This document shows positions 1-10,227 of a stretch of 26,009 nucleotides of DNA, in pieces. How positions within the stretch are numbered: the stretch's first letter is position 1; each line of letters starts with the position of its first letter. The notes under the pieces were generated by a model. It saw only the letters and a program-made list of their open reading frames with translations, was not told the origin of the DNA and searched no databases. The position numbers and the translations under genes were made by a program. The stretch comes from Planctomycetota bacterium. Lineage in GTDB: Bacteria > Planctomycetota > Phycisphaerae > FEN-1346 > JAACEH01. The stretch covers positions 1-26,009 of the forward strand of contig JAFGPY010000440.1 of the NCBI GenBank assembly GCA_016935955.1, given 5' to 3'.

Positions 1-1268
1 TCCCAGTCGGCGACGCGCGGGTCGCCGCTGGTGACGAAGCGCTTGACCAGCTCGATGATCCGCTCGTAGGCCGGCGGCCCGGTGTCGTCATCATCGTCAT
101 CATCGTCGAAGATGCCGCCGGAGCCGCTGTCGCCGCCTTGTTCAATGGCGGTGCCGAGGTTCATCCGCGGCGCGGTCTTTCCGAAGTCGGGCACCTCGGC
201 CACCAGGTCGCGGATCGGGTAGCTGCGGACCTTCAGCGGGTTGGCCTTTTCGCGGCTGCTGACGATGATCTGGCCTTCTTCCTGCCGCCAGCCCATCTCC
301 TCGGGCAGGATCATGTTCAGGGCCTGCTCCAGGGAGATCATTTTCACGTTGACGGTGATCACCTCGTCCTCGACCGACTTGCCGGTGTCCGCCTGCAGGT
401 GCGGGTCCACGGCAATCGGCACGCCGGCGGAATCACTCAGGAAGAGCAGGGCGTTTTTCAGCGTCGCGTCCTGCATCTCGATGTTGACGCGCTTCTGCAG
501 AGCATCGAGCGACTGCAGGCTCTGCGTGGTCACGCCCTGGTCCCGCAGCAGCCCCATGAACCGCCGGTTGGTCAGCGCCTCCCACGTCTTGGCGTCGGGA
601 TAGTGTACGAAGCCGTGGTAGGGAACCGCGGACTCCTCGGTGTCGCGCATCACCTTCCGGAATTCCTGGTAGCGGCTGATGCGGACGGCGTAGCCCTGGG
701 CCGAGTCGGCCAGGTACCGGAGCTGATCGGCCACGCGCCGGGCCTGCTCATCATTGGCATTGCGCTCGAGCAGCGCCTTGGCCTCGTCCAGGGCCAGGTC
801 GTACTTGCGCTCGTCCTTCATCTCCTTCAGCCGCGACCAGTGGGCCTCCTGCCGGCGCTGGTCCATGGCTTCGCGCGACTCGCGCCGCTGGGCCTCGCGG
901 GCGGCCACTTCCTGGGTCAGCTTCTCCTCGCGAACCGCAAGGTAGGCGGTCTTCTTGTCGGTGAGCAACTGGTCCAGCCGGTCGACGTCGGCCATCAGGG
1001 CCGCCTTCTCGTCGAGCGACAGGTGGCGGCCGGCGGAGACGATCCGCTTGGCGGTCCGCAGCTTGATGTCGGCGTCGACGTAGCGCTCGGCGGCAACCAG
1101 CTCGGGCACCTGGGCCAGCAGGGCATGGACCTGGGCGGTGCTCTGCTGCTTGAGGATCTGGGCCTCCTGCCGGGCGCGCTCGAAAGCCGTCAGGCCGTCG
1201 GCCTGCTGGGCCGTCGCCGCGGCCGCCAAGGCCAGAACCAGGGACGCCGTCACAAGTGTTCGTTTCAT
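1..1268 (-). CDS. Exported STN/secretin-N0-like domain protein (3' end outside window)
   Basis: The start is the ATG at 1268, preceded by a strong GAGGAGG ribosome site. The frame stays open to the left edge, so about 422 residues are visible and the C-terminus is missing. An N-terminal signal peptide (MKRTLVTASLVLALAAAATA) predicts export. Residues ~90-200 are rich in Arg, Glu, Gln and Lys and probably helical or coiled-coil. At about residue 250 there is an STN/secretin N0-like pattern (VNIEMQDATLKNALLFLSDS, then GVPIAVDP), followed by a YPIRDLV segment. This arrangement is familiar from planctomycetal secretin-like and hypothetical proteins. Near the visible end is a run of eight Asp (about residues 385-392). 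The role may be in an envelope or secretion structure; this is inference, because the part that would show a secretin barrel is off the window. Confidence 0.8.
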   Translation of the reverse strand, partial: MKRTLVTASLVLALAAAATAQQADGLTAFERARQEAQILKQQSTAQVHALLAQVPELVAAERYVDADIKLRTAKRIVSAGRHLSLDEKAALMADVDRLDQLLTDKKTAYLAVREEKLTQEVAAREAQRRESREAMDQRRQEAHWSRLKEMKDERKYDLALDEAKALLERNANDEQARRVADQLRYLADSAQGYAVRISRYQEFRKVMRDTEESAVPYHGFVHYPDAKTWEALTNRRFMGLLRDQGVTTQSLQSLDALQKRVNIEMQDATLKNALLFLSDSAGVPIAVDPHLQADTGKSVEDEVITVNVKMISLEQALNMILPEEMGWRQEEGQIIVSSREKANPLKVRSYPIRDLVAEVPDFGKTAPRMNLGTAIEQGGDSGSGGIFDDDDDDDDTGPPAYERIIELVKRFVTSGDPRVADW

Positions 1269-1457
1269 GGCACACCTCCTCGGGCCCCGCCGCCTCCGCA
1301 CCTCTGGCGGCCTCGGCAGCCCACAGGTACTAACCCCGCCGGGGACCGAAAGTTTTAAGCTTGCCGCCATCGCAGCCTGTCCGGCAAACCGGCCGCCAAG
1401 GGTGGATATCGGCCGCAGGCAGGGTGGAGGATCAGGATGGCCGTTTCACCGCACGGC

Positions 1458-1487
1458 ATTATACCGCGCCGGCGGGCTTCCGGCCAA
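1458..1487 (-). promoter_or_regulatory. Candidate sigma70-type promoter for the STN-domain gene
   Basis: Read on the minus strand, TTGGCC (1487-1482) and a perfect TATAAT (1463-1458) are separated by 18 bp. It lies in the 263-bp gap between the DUF6263-like gene and the STN gene, pointing at the latter, with a leader of about 185 nt. I see no gene in the rest of 1269-1531. The promoter call is by consensus only. Confidence 0.45.
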
Positions 1488-1531
1488 GAAGGCTGTGGCC
1501 TCGCTGGCCAGGGCGCGGACGGAGACGGGAA

Positions 1532-2563
1532 TCACGGCTTCGCCGCCTCGTCGTCGGGGTTCTTCGTCGACGTGGCTTTCGTCTCGGCCTTGGCCTCATC
1601 CGTGAAGCCCGAACCAGCCGCCAGTCGCGTGATGAATATCCCGTCAAAGCGCTTTCCGGGACCGGTGGTGGACGCACGCTGCCACTGGACCTCCTGCGGC
1701 CATTGCGTCTTCGGGTCAACAAGGACGCGCGCGGTGTCCTTTATGGTCATCTTCGGCAAGGGCGCGTCGGCCTGCGGCTCCTTGCCGATTTTACGCCCCA
1801 TGTCGTCGATGAACCTCTTCATGAATGCCGCGAGGGCCTCGCTGTCCATCGTGGTCTCACGCACAATAACGGGCCCTTGTGAGTTGGCCCCGGCCGGCTC
1901 CACGCGCGTGGTGCACTTGGCCGGTATAGGATCCCCTCCGAATGGCGACGGAAGCAGCACGTCGGCGGGAGCCGCGTCCGCTCCCCCCTCGAAGTCGCCC
2001 GTGAAGCTGAAGTAGAGGGCCACCTCTCGCGACACGACCTGGGCAGCGGCCCCTTCCGATGAAACCAGCTGGGCCATGGCGCTCCGTACCTGTTCTTTTT
2101 TCTCCGCTTCGATCTCCACCGACGCGAGCATCTTCTCCACGAAAGCGTCAAACATCTTGCGAACGGCCTCGTAGTTGGCCAACCCCGTGACAGCGTACTG
2201 CGGCGAAAGCTTCAGATGAAGCGGCACACTAGACCACATGTCCATCGTGGCCTTGACCATCGGATTGGCCGCGGCCCTTTCGGCTTCCGCCCCCTCAAAT
2301 CGCGTCTTGCGAAGGGTTGCAGACACTACGTACCCCTCGGCGCCGGCCTCAAGCACCTCGGCGTCAAGCAAGGAAGTGGTTCGGCCGCTGAATCCCCTTG
2401 TTCCTCCCGACTGCTGGCGGCTCTTGACCACCTGCAGGGTGAAGGCCTCGCCCTTGCTCAGCGTCGGATTGAGGGTCAGCGTCCCGGACTCGGCCCGAAC
2501 ACATGCCGGCCAGGCCACAAGCAAAACGGCCAGCGTCAGATGCAATCGCAGGACATTGCGCAT
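1532..2563 (-). CDS. Exported hypothetical protein, DUF6263-like
   Basis: This is a 343-aa protein. The reading frame extends upstream into the 3' end of the ATPase gene, but the ATG at 2563 is chosen because it has an AGGAGA ribosome site about 7 nt upstream and begins a clear signal peptide (MRNVLRLHLTLAVLLVAWPACVRA). The mature part opens with a Leu/Gly pattern (LTLNPTLSKGEAFTLQVVKS) and has alternating beta-type segments. It resembles DUF6263 proteins, which are exported, mostly beta, and of unknown function. The last 30 residues are a charged Lys/Glu/Ala-rich tail. It lies 55 nt downstream of the ATPase gene on the same strand and could be on the same transcript. The family assignment rests on fold-pattern resemblance only. 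Confidence 0.7.
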   Translation of the reverse strand: MRNVLRLHLTLAVLLVAWPACVRAESGTLTLNPTLSKGEAFTLQVVKSRQQSGGTRGFSGRTTSLLDAEVLEAGAEGYVVSATLRKTRFEGAEAERAAANPMVKATMDMWSSVPLHLKLSPQYAVTGLANYEAVRKMFDAFVEKMLASVEIEAEKKEQVRSAMAQLVSSEGAAAQVVSREVALYFSFTGDFEGGADAAPADVLLPSPFGGDPIPAKCTTRVEPAGANSQGPVIVRETTMDSEALAAFMKRFIDDMGRKIGKEPQADAPLPKMTIKDTARVLVDPKTQWPQEVQWQRASTTGPGKRFDGIFITRLAAGSGFTDEAKAETKATSTKNPDDEAAKP

Positions 2564-2618
2564 GAATCGTTTCTCCTGAAGTGAGCCCATTCCACGGCCG
2601 GCGCGGCGGCCGCGGCGC

Positions 2619-4121
2619 TTATCGCATGAACAGAAGGGAAGACAGCGGCAGAACGACAATTCGTGGGTCCGCGACGGAAACACCCTCGCCCATCGTGACA
2701 AGAATACCGAACGGGGCGTTGTAGACCGTCTTCTCGATGAACGCCCGCAGTCCCAGCGTATCGCGGTGAGGGTCTATTCGCTCGCGATACTTGACCTCTA
2801 TGGGAATTCTCTGTTCGCCGATAGTAAGGACAAAGTCCACCTCAGGCTCGGTGGACCGCTCTGGAAAGTGGGCGATGTCCATGTGCGGCAGGCCAGCCAG
2901 GAAGTAGCCGACGACGTTCTCGGCCAAATGCCCCGCCAAGTCGCGCAAGTGTCCTGCCTGTGAAAGCGCTGTTGGATCCAAAGGCACGATCTCTTGGAGC
3001 CAACTTGCACGAAGACCGTGGTCACAAATACAAAGCTTGTAATTTCCTTTTCGTCGCTTCAAACGCAATTCCAGCGGCGCGACCAAGCGGACAAGCATGG
3101 CGCCATCCAGAAACTTCAGATAGGCAAGGATGCGCTGCCACCCGACATTGGCTTGAAGGGTCTGCCTGATCTCGCTGACGTACACTGCCTGCCCGGGAGT
3201 CTGCCCGGCGTATCTGCACGCCAACCTGAATACCTCTTCGAGCAGCTGGGCATCTCGCTTTATGCCGCGTGCCCCCATTCGCAAGTCATGCTGGATGGCT
3301 CGTTGGATGACTGTTTCGTTGAGTTGGTCAGCCACCTGTGCCCACGGCACGTCCGAGCGAGCTTGGGCCATCGGGTATCCGCCCCGCTGCGAGAAGGCGG
3401 CAAAGGCCAAGTCTCGGGCCTCTTTGTTCTTCGCGCCGAACTGGGCCAGGTCTTTCCAGAACTCCATTTGCAGAAGTGGCTCAAGGCCGTTGTCTGGAAG
3501 GTAAGGGGCGAACTCCTGGCTATAGCGCAGCCCGAGAACCTCTCGCAGCAGAAGAGTGCCGAGTTCCACTTGGCCGATTCGGCCCGCAAGGCTGTCGCGT
3601 CCCGCCTCAATGCGAAGGGCTGAACTCCCTGTCACGAGCACCTTCAGGGTATGGTGATCCACCAGCGCCTTAACTTGAGGGGCCCAGTCAGGAAGATTCT
3701 GTACCTCGTCCAAGAACAGATACGCTGGTGTGCCGCTCGATGCGGCCTCGTTGAATGTCTTGCCAAGAATTCTGTTCTCAAACCACCTAGCAATGGAGAG
3801 GACGGGCTCCTTAAGGCCGCGCAGTGAGGGAATCTCGTCGAACTGAATCCGCAGAATGCGCTTGGGCAGGATACCTCTTTCCTTCAGCAGGTGATCCACC
3901 ATCTGCATCTGTAGTGTTGTTTTTCCGACTTGGCGCGGCCCCCGAAGGACCGTCACCGGCGCCAACCCGCTCTCCATCTTTCGCATGGACGTGTGGAAAG
4001 CCCACCGTCTGTACGGGGGCAGGATGGGGCCGGGCCGGCCCTCCCACCACGGATTCGCATCGCGAAGGAACGAGTCCAACTCCGGCGCCAGCCGCTCTTT
4101 ATCGAAGATGTCTTGCGACAT
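2619..4121 (-). CDS. AAA family ATPase with C-terminal DUF4143
   Basis: This 500-aa protein has the usual build and length of the AAA_14 + DUF4143 family. Walker A is GPRQVGKTT (61-69), Walker B is YLFLDEVQ (134-141), the sensor-1 type segment is VTGSSA (163-168), and SLAGRIGQVEL follows as in other members. The C-terminal third contains EVDFVL...IPIEVKYRE, which resembles a PD-(D/E)xK nuclease core and is typical of DUF4143. The function of the family is not settled; members are scattered and often accessory. The start at 4121 has only a weak AGGA site. By eye the gene is less G+C-rich than dnaA or gyrB, consistent with acquisition. It is divergent from dnaA. Confidence 0.88.
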   Translation of the reverse strand: MSQDIFDKERLAPELDSFLRDANPWWEGRPGPILPPYRRWAFHTSMRKMESGLAPVTVLRGPRQVGKTTLQMQMVDHLLKERGILPKRILRIQFDEIPSLRGLKEPVLSIARWFENRILGKTFNEAASSGTPAYLFLDEVQNLPDWAPQVKALVDHHTLKVLVTGSSALRIEAGRDSLAGRIGQVELGTLLLREVLGLRYSQEFAPYLPDNGLEPLLQMEFWKDLAQFGAKNKEARDLAFAAFSQRGGYPMAQARSDVPWAQVADQLNETVIQRAIQHDLRMGARGIKRDAQLLEEVFRLACRYAGQTPGQAVYVSEIRQTLQANVGWQRILAYLKFLDGAMLVRLVAPLELRLKRRKGNYKLCICDHGLRASWLQEIVPLDPTALSQAGHLRDLAGHLAENVVGYFLAGLPHMDIAHFPERSTEPEVDFVLTIGEQRIPIEVKYRERIDPHRDTLGLRAFIEKTVYNAPFGILVTMGEGVSVADPRIVVLPLSSLLFMR

Positions 4122-4170
4122 GGCAGATGGTCCTGTCTAGGTAGGGGCTTGGTGCCCACCACAAGCAGTC

Positions 4171-4199
4171 ACAATAGTCGCTGGTCAGCGATCCTTCAA
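4171..4199 (-). promoter_or_regulatory. Candidate promoter for the DUF4143 ATPase gene
   Basis: On the minus strand, TTGAAG (4199-4194) and TATTGT (4176-4171) are 17 bp apart, each matching 4 of 6 consensus bases, about 50 bp upstream of the ATPase start. Consensus match only. Confidence 0.3.
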
Positions 4200-4289
4200 G
4201 GAAGAACTTGCGTCTGGCGAAGAGCCTCGCGCCTTCTCGCGGGCCCGGAAGCTGGCCACGCCACGCGGGCAATTGCGGGCACCTGGCCG

Positions 4290-4318
4290 TTGACGGTTGG
4301 GGCCCCATCTGGTACAGT
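4290..4318 (+). promoter_or_regulatory. Candidate promoter for dnaA
   Basis: TTGACG (4290-4295) and TACAGT (4313-4318) are separated by exactly 17 bp, giving a predicted leader of about 185 nt before dnaA. The rest of the 387-bp divergent gap (4122-4508) shows no gene and no convincing DnaA box. Confidence 0.4.
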
Positions 4319-4508
4319 TTCCAGACCATGTCGGCTGTGGCCGAATGGCTTGGGATACACGTTTGCGCTCCAGAGCGACTGGCGCCACCGAGGGGGAAAC
4401 GGTGAGGCGCGCGGCGGGCTTTTGCGGCCGCGCCGACCGTTGTCGCGCCGGGCCGGTGGGCGCTGCGACCGGGGACGTTCACTCATACCGCACAAAGGGC
4501 TTCATGCC

Positions 4509-5849
4509 ATGACGCATAGCGACGATCAGCTTTGGCAATCGGTGGTGCACACGGTTCGCCAGGGCGATCTGGATCCGCAGTTGGAAGTGCTGCTGTCGTC
4601 GCTTGAGCCGCAATTCCTGTCGCCCGAACAGTTGCAGGTGGGTTCGCCGCAACCCGTGGCGGGCGACTCCGGCGATCGCCTTTGCCGCATGCTGGCCGAG
4701 GCCGCCAGCCGCGCGTGGGGACGCAGCATCAGGGTCAGCCTGCGGCCGGCGTCGGGGCAGCTCGGCTTGCCGTTCTCGCAGCGCGCGGCCACCGAACCAC
4801 ACGAGCAGTTGCGGCTCAATCCGAACAACACATTCGACAACTTCGTCGTGGCCCCGAGCAACCGCCTGGCCCACGCCGCCTGCTCGGCCGTGTGCGAAGC
4901 CCCGGGGCAGGCCTACAACCCGCTCTTTCTGCACGGCACCGTCGGCCTGGGCAAGACCCATCTGCTGCAGGCCATCTGCCATCGCCTCCTTCAGCGGCAG
5001 GCCGACATCCAGATCCTTTATCTGTCGTGCGAATCGTTCGTCAACCAGTTCATCGCCTCGGTCGAGCGCGGCGAGTTGGAGCAGTTCCGCTATCGGTACC
5101 GCCACGTGGACGTCCTGGTGATCGACGACATCCACTTCCTGGCCGACAAGGAGCGGACGCAGGAGGAGTTTTTCCACACGTTCAACACGCTGTACCAGGC
5201 ACAGCGGCAGGTCATCCTGTCGAGCGATTCGCCGCCGCACGAGATACCGCATCTCGAGGAGCGGCTGGTGTCGCGGTTCAAGTGGGGCCTGGTGGCGCGG
5301 CTGGACAAGCCGAGCTTCGAGACGCGCGTGGCCATCGTGACGAAGAAGGCGCGGCTGCGCGGCGTCGATATTCCCGAGGATGTCATCCGCTTCATCGCCC
5401 GGACGATCGACACGAACGTCCGTGAGTTGGAGGGGGCGGTGACGCGCGTCGGGGCCCAGGTCCAGTTGGGCGGGCAGCCGATCACCATTGAGACGGCCCG
5501 CGAAGTGCTGATGGATTCAATGCCGCGCCGGCCGCGCGAGGTCACCGTGCCGGAGATCATTGCCGCTGTGGTCAAGCGTTTCAGCATTCGCGTGGCCGAC
5601 CTGCAAAGCAAGCGTCGCAACAAATCGATCTCGACGCCGCGGCAGATCGCCATGTACCTGGCTCGGCGGATGACCAAGCTAAGTCTGGAGGAAATCGGAG
5701 GCTACTTCGGCGGCCGCGACCACACGACCGTGCTTCACGCTGATCGCAAGATCGAGGAATTGTTGCCAAATGACCCGGATCTGAAGGCTATGCTCGACAG
5801 CCTTACGGCCGAAGTGTTGACCGGACCGACAGGTGGTGACGCCTCGTAA
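4509..5849 (+). CDS. dnaA: Chromosomal replication initiator protein DnaA
   Basis: DnaA binds DnaA boxes and melts the origin as an ATP-dependent AAA+ filament. The 446-aa product is of normal length and has all domains. A short N-terminal domain I (QLWQSVVHTVRQGDL) is followed by a linker. The AAA+ domain begins at NPNNTFDNFVVAPSNRLAHA and carries Walker A GTVGLGKTH and Walker B VLVIDDIHF. The region LEERLVSRFKWGL matches the family, with sensor 2 further on. The C-terminal helix-turn-helix carries GGRDHTTVLHADRKIEE, the DnaA-box-binding signature. The frame is open far upstream, but that stretch has no family similarity and overlaps the divergent ATPase gene. The ATG at 4509 starts the domain I homology and is chosen, although its ribosome site (AAAGGG) is weak and distant. 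Confidence 0.97.
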   Translation: MTHSDDQLWQSVVHTVRQGDLDPQLEVLLSSLEPQFLSPEQLQVGSPQPVAGDSGDRLCRMLAEAASRAWGRSIRVSLRPASGQLGLPFSQRAATEPHEQLRLNPNNTFDNFVVAPSNRLAHAACSAVCEAPGQAYNPLFLHGTVGLGKTHLLQAICHRLLQRQADIQILYLSCESFVNQFIASVERGELEQFRYRYRHVDVLVIDDIHFLADKERTQEEFFHTFNTLYQAQRQVILSSDSPPHEIPHLEERLVSRFKWGLVARLDKPSFETRVAIVTKKARLRGVDIPEDVIRFIARTIDTNVRELEGAVTRVGAQVQLGGQPITIETAREVLMDSMPRRPREVTVPEIIAAVVKRFSIRVADLQSKRRNKSISTPRQIAMYLARRMTKLSLEEIGGYFGGRDHTTVLHADRKIEELLPNDPDLKAMLDSLTAEVLTGPTGGDAS

Positions 5850-5883
5850 TGCTGATAATAGCTGTTGCCTAGTCGAGGCAAGG

Positions 5884-5892
5884 TGTGGATAA
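5884..5892 (-). promoter_or_regulatory. Consensus DnaA box
   Basis: TGTGGATAA on the + strand is the exact complement of the consensus DnaA box TTATCCACA. It lies 35 bp after the dnaA stop codon. Confidence 0.7.
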
Positions 5893-6082
5893 CCTGGGGA
5901 CGGTTTTCAGGGGTCCGTTGTGGTTGGCACAGGGCTGTCAGAAGGTCATTTTCCTCCACAGCCGTATGACCAGCCGGAAGGGCGGTTGCAGACAGGCTAT
6001 CCACTGTGCTATTTTATCTGTTTTTGAACGTAATGTGTTCTGTGACATCAACTTAAGGCCTCTCTGGTGTGGCAGTTTCCAC

Positions 6083-6110
6083 TTTTCAACAGGCCATAAG
6101 ATGGTATGAT
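6083..6110 (+). promoter_or_regulatory. Candidate promoter for dnaN
   Basis: TTTTCA (6083-6088) and TATGAT (6105-6110) are 16 bp apart, about 48 bp upstream of the dnaN start. They match 4/6 and 5/6 of the sigma70 consensus. Because it sits inside the candidate origin, transcription of dnaN may be affected by DnaA binding; that is inference. Confidence 0.35.
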
Positions 6111-6157
6111 GGACTACTAAATTAAGATCTCTTAGAACAGCATCTCGGGAGGCCCAA

Positions 6158-7264
6158 ATGAAAGCTGTTTGTGATCGTGCGATTCTCAGCGACGCGTTCC
6201 AGATGGCCCTCGGTGTGGTCAGCCAGCGGAGCCCCAAACCGGCCCTCCAGTGCGTCAAATTCGAGACCACCAAGAAGGAACTGCGCCTGCTGGCGACAGA
6301 CCTCGAAGTGGGTATTCGTATTTCCCTGACCGAGGGAATGGACGTGTCCGAGATCGGTGAGGCCCTTCTGCCGGGCGATCGCGTCGGGGCTATTCTCAAG
6401 GAACTTACGAGCGAGAAGGTTACGCTGGCAGTCAAGGACACCTCTGCAGTGCTGGAAACCGAGGATTCGCGGTTTGCGATCATGGGCGACAACCCGGCAT
6501 CATTCCCGGCCGTGCCCGATTTCGGCAAGGACGGGTCCACGGAGTTGGAGGCCGAGACGCTTCGCGGCATGATCCACCGCACGATCTTCGCCACAGCTCG
6601 TGAGGCGGCGCGCTATGCTCTTAACGGTGTGTTGTGGGAAGTCGACGGCAAGGAAGTCCGCCTGGTGGCCACCGACGGGCACCGGCTGGCCCTGGCCAAG
6701 GGGGAGTGTAAGGGCGGCAAGAGCGCCGGCAAAGTCTCAGCCATCGTGCCGACCAAGGCTATGCAACTGATCGAGCGTTCGATTCAAAACGCCGAGACGG
6801 TGGAAGTGCAGATCGGCGAGAAGGAACTTCTGGTCAAGGCCGGCAACGTGGTGATCTACTCACGGCTGGTCGACGGTCACTTCCCGAAGTACGAGGACGT
6901 GATTCCGAAGGATTCCGACAAGAAAGCCAAGCTGGACACGGCTGCGCTGCTCAGCGCCGTTCGCCGGGCCAGTCTGCTGACGAACGAGGAGTCGCGCGGC
7001 GTGCGACTCGCGTTTAAGGCCAAGCAACTGGTCCTGTCGAGCCGGGCGCCGGAGATGGGTGAAGCCAAGGTGACCATGGCGGCCGAGTTCGAAGGTTCGG
7101 ACGACGAGTTCGAGGTGGCCTTCAATCCGTACTTCCTGATCGACGTTCTGAAGGTCGTCAACGGCGATTCGGTGACGCTTCAGATGAAGAGCGCCAACAA
7201 ACCCGGCCTGATCCGCGAGGGCAACCATTACGTGCACGTGATCATGCCGGTGAACATTCTGTAG
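6158..7264 (+). CDS. dnaN: DNA polymerase III subunit beta (sliding clamp)
   Basis: The beta clamp is a ring-shaped homodimer that holds DNA polymerase III and other partners on DNA. The 368-aa length is typical. The three repeated clamp domains are visible: the first starts MKAVCDRAILSDAFQMALGVV, with LLATDLEVGIRI; the second includes MIHRTIFATAREAARYALNGV and LVATDGHRLALAKG; the third ends with the conserved tail HYVHVIMPVNIL. The ATG at 6158 follows a good GGGAGG ribosome site. It is the second gene of the dnaA-dnaN-dciA-gyrB block and nothing in it looks damaged. Confidence 0.97.
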   Translation: MKAVCDRAILSDAFQMALGVVSQRSPKPALQCVKFETTKKELRLLATDLEVGIRISLTEGMDVSEIGEALLPGDRVGAILKELTSEKVTLAVKDTSAVLETEDSRFAIMGDNPASFPAVPDFGKDGSTELEAETLRGMIHRTIFATAREAARYALNGVLWEVDGKEVRLVATDGHRLALAKGECKGGKSAGKVSAIVPTKAMQLIERSIQNAETVEVQIGEKELLVKAGNVVIYSRLVDGHFPKYEDVIPKDSDKKAKLDTAALLSAVRRASLLTNEESRGVRLAFKAKQLVLSSRAPEMGEAKVTMAAEFEGSDDEFEVAFNPYFLIDVLKVVNGDSVTLQMKSANKPGLIREGNHYVHVIMPVNIL

Positions 7265-7329
7265 CGTGCGGCCGCCGGCCGGGAGAAGCCGTCAGGCGTC
7301 GCGCCGCGGTCGTTGCGGGGCCCACCAGC

Positions 7330-7626
7330 GTGGAACAGCTGAAGGATATCCTGGGCCGTTATCTGCAATCGAGCGGACTGACCCGCCGCTCGCCGCACAG
7401 CCGGCTGCTGGAGGTCTGGCGACAGGCTCTCGGCCCGCAGTGTGAGCACACGCAGTTGGACGCCGTACGCAAGAACGTGGCCTACTTCCGGGTCGACAAT
7501 GCGGCCCTTTTGTCGGAACTGAACAATTTTCGCAAACTGGAGTTGTTGTCGTTGCTGCAGAGCGAGGTCCGCGACATCTTCATCCGCGACATCAAGTTTC
7601 GGCCCGGGCATGTCGAAAAGAATTGA
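7330..7626 (+). CDS. dciA: DciA/DUF721 family protein (probable replicative helicase partner)
   Basis: This 98-aa protein fits the DUF721/DciA family. The characteristic core reads LLEVWRQALGPQCEHTQ, then a strand pair (NVAYFRVDNAALLSELN), a helix (KLELLSLLQ) and a closing strand (IRDIKFRPG). DciA is known to interact with the replicative helicase DnaB in bacteria lacking DnaC or DnaI. The position between dnaN and gyrB, 65 nt after dnaN, supports a replication role. The start is a GTG at 7330 with a GGGG stretch upstream. No in-frame ATG precedes it, so an earlier rare start cannot be excluded. Confidence 0.85.
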   Translation: MEQLKDILGRYLQSSGLTRRSPHSRLLEVWRQALGPQCEHTQLDAVRKNVAYFRVDNAALLSELNNFRKLELLSLLQSEVRDIFIRDIKFRPGHVEKN

Positions 7627-7707
7627 TGCGGCGGCGTAGCGCCGTCGAGCCCGAGCGGCCGGTGAACCGTTCAACGAAGCACACACCCCACCATGCAGAG
7701 TGGTTAA

Positions 7708-10212
<2,505 letters not shown>

Positions 10213-10227
10213 GGGGTGTCAGTGGGC

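Larger units (their letters stand above)
5850..6157. other. Candidate origin of replication (oriC) in the dnaA-dnaN gap
   Basis: This is a 308-bp gene-free gap between dnaA and dnaN, a common oriC position. It holds one perfect 9-bp DnaA box (5884-5892) and a weaker one at 5997-6005 (CTATCCACT, core TATCCAC intact). The second half (about 6006-6135) is clearly richer in A+T than the surrounding coding DNA, including CTATTTTATCTGTTTTTG near 6009, and could be the unwinding element. With only one perfect box, the origin call is moderate; a GC-skew plot would decide. Confidence 0.5.

Noticed and set aside
138..1358. 406-aa + strand open frame at the left edge
   Set aside because: It is the complement of the STN-domain gene, which has a ribosome site, a signal peptide and a recognisable domain.
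3930..4508. N-terminal extension of dnaA in the same open frame
   Set aside because: The extension overlaps the divergent ATPase gene and shows no DnaA similarity; domain I starts at the ATG at 4509.
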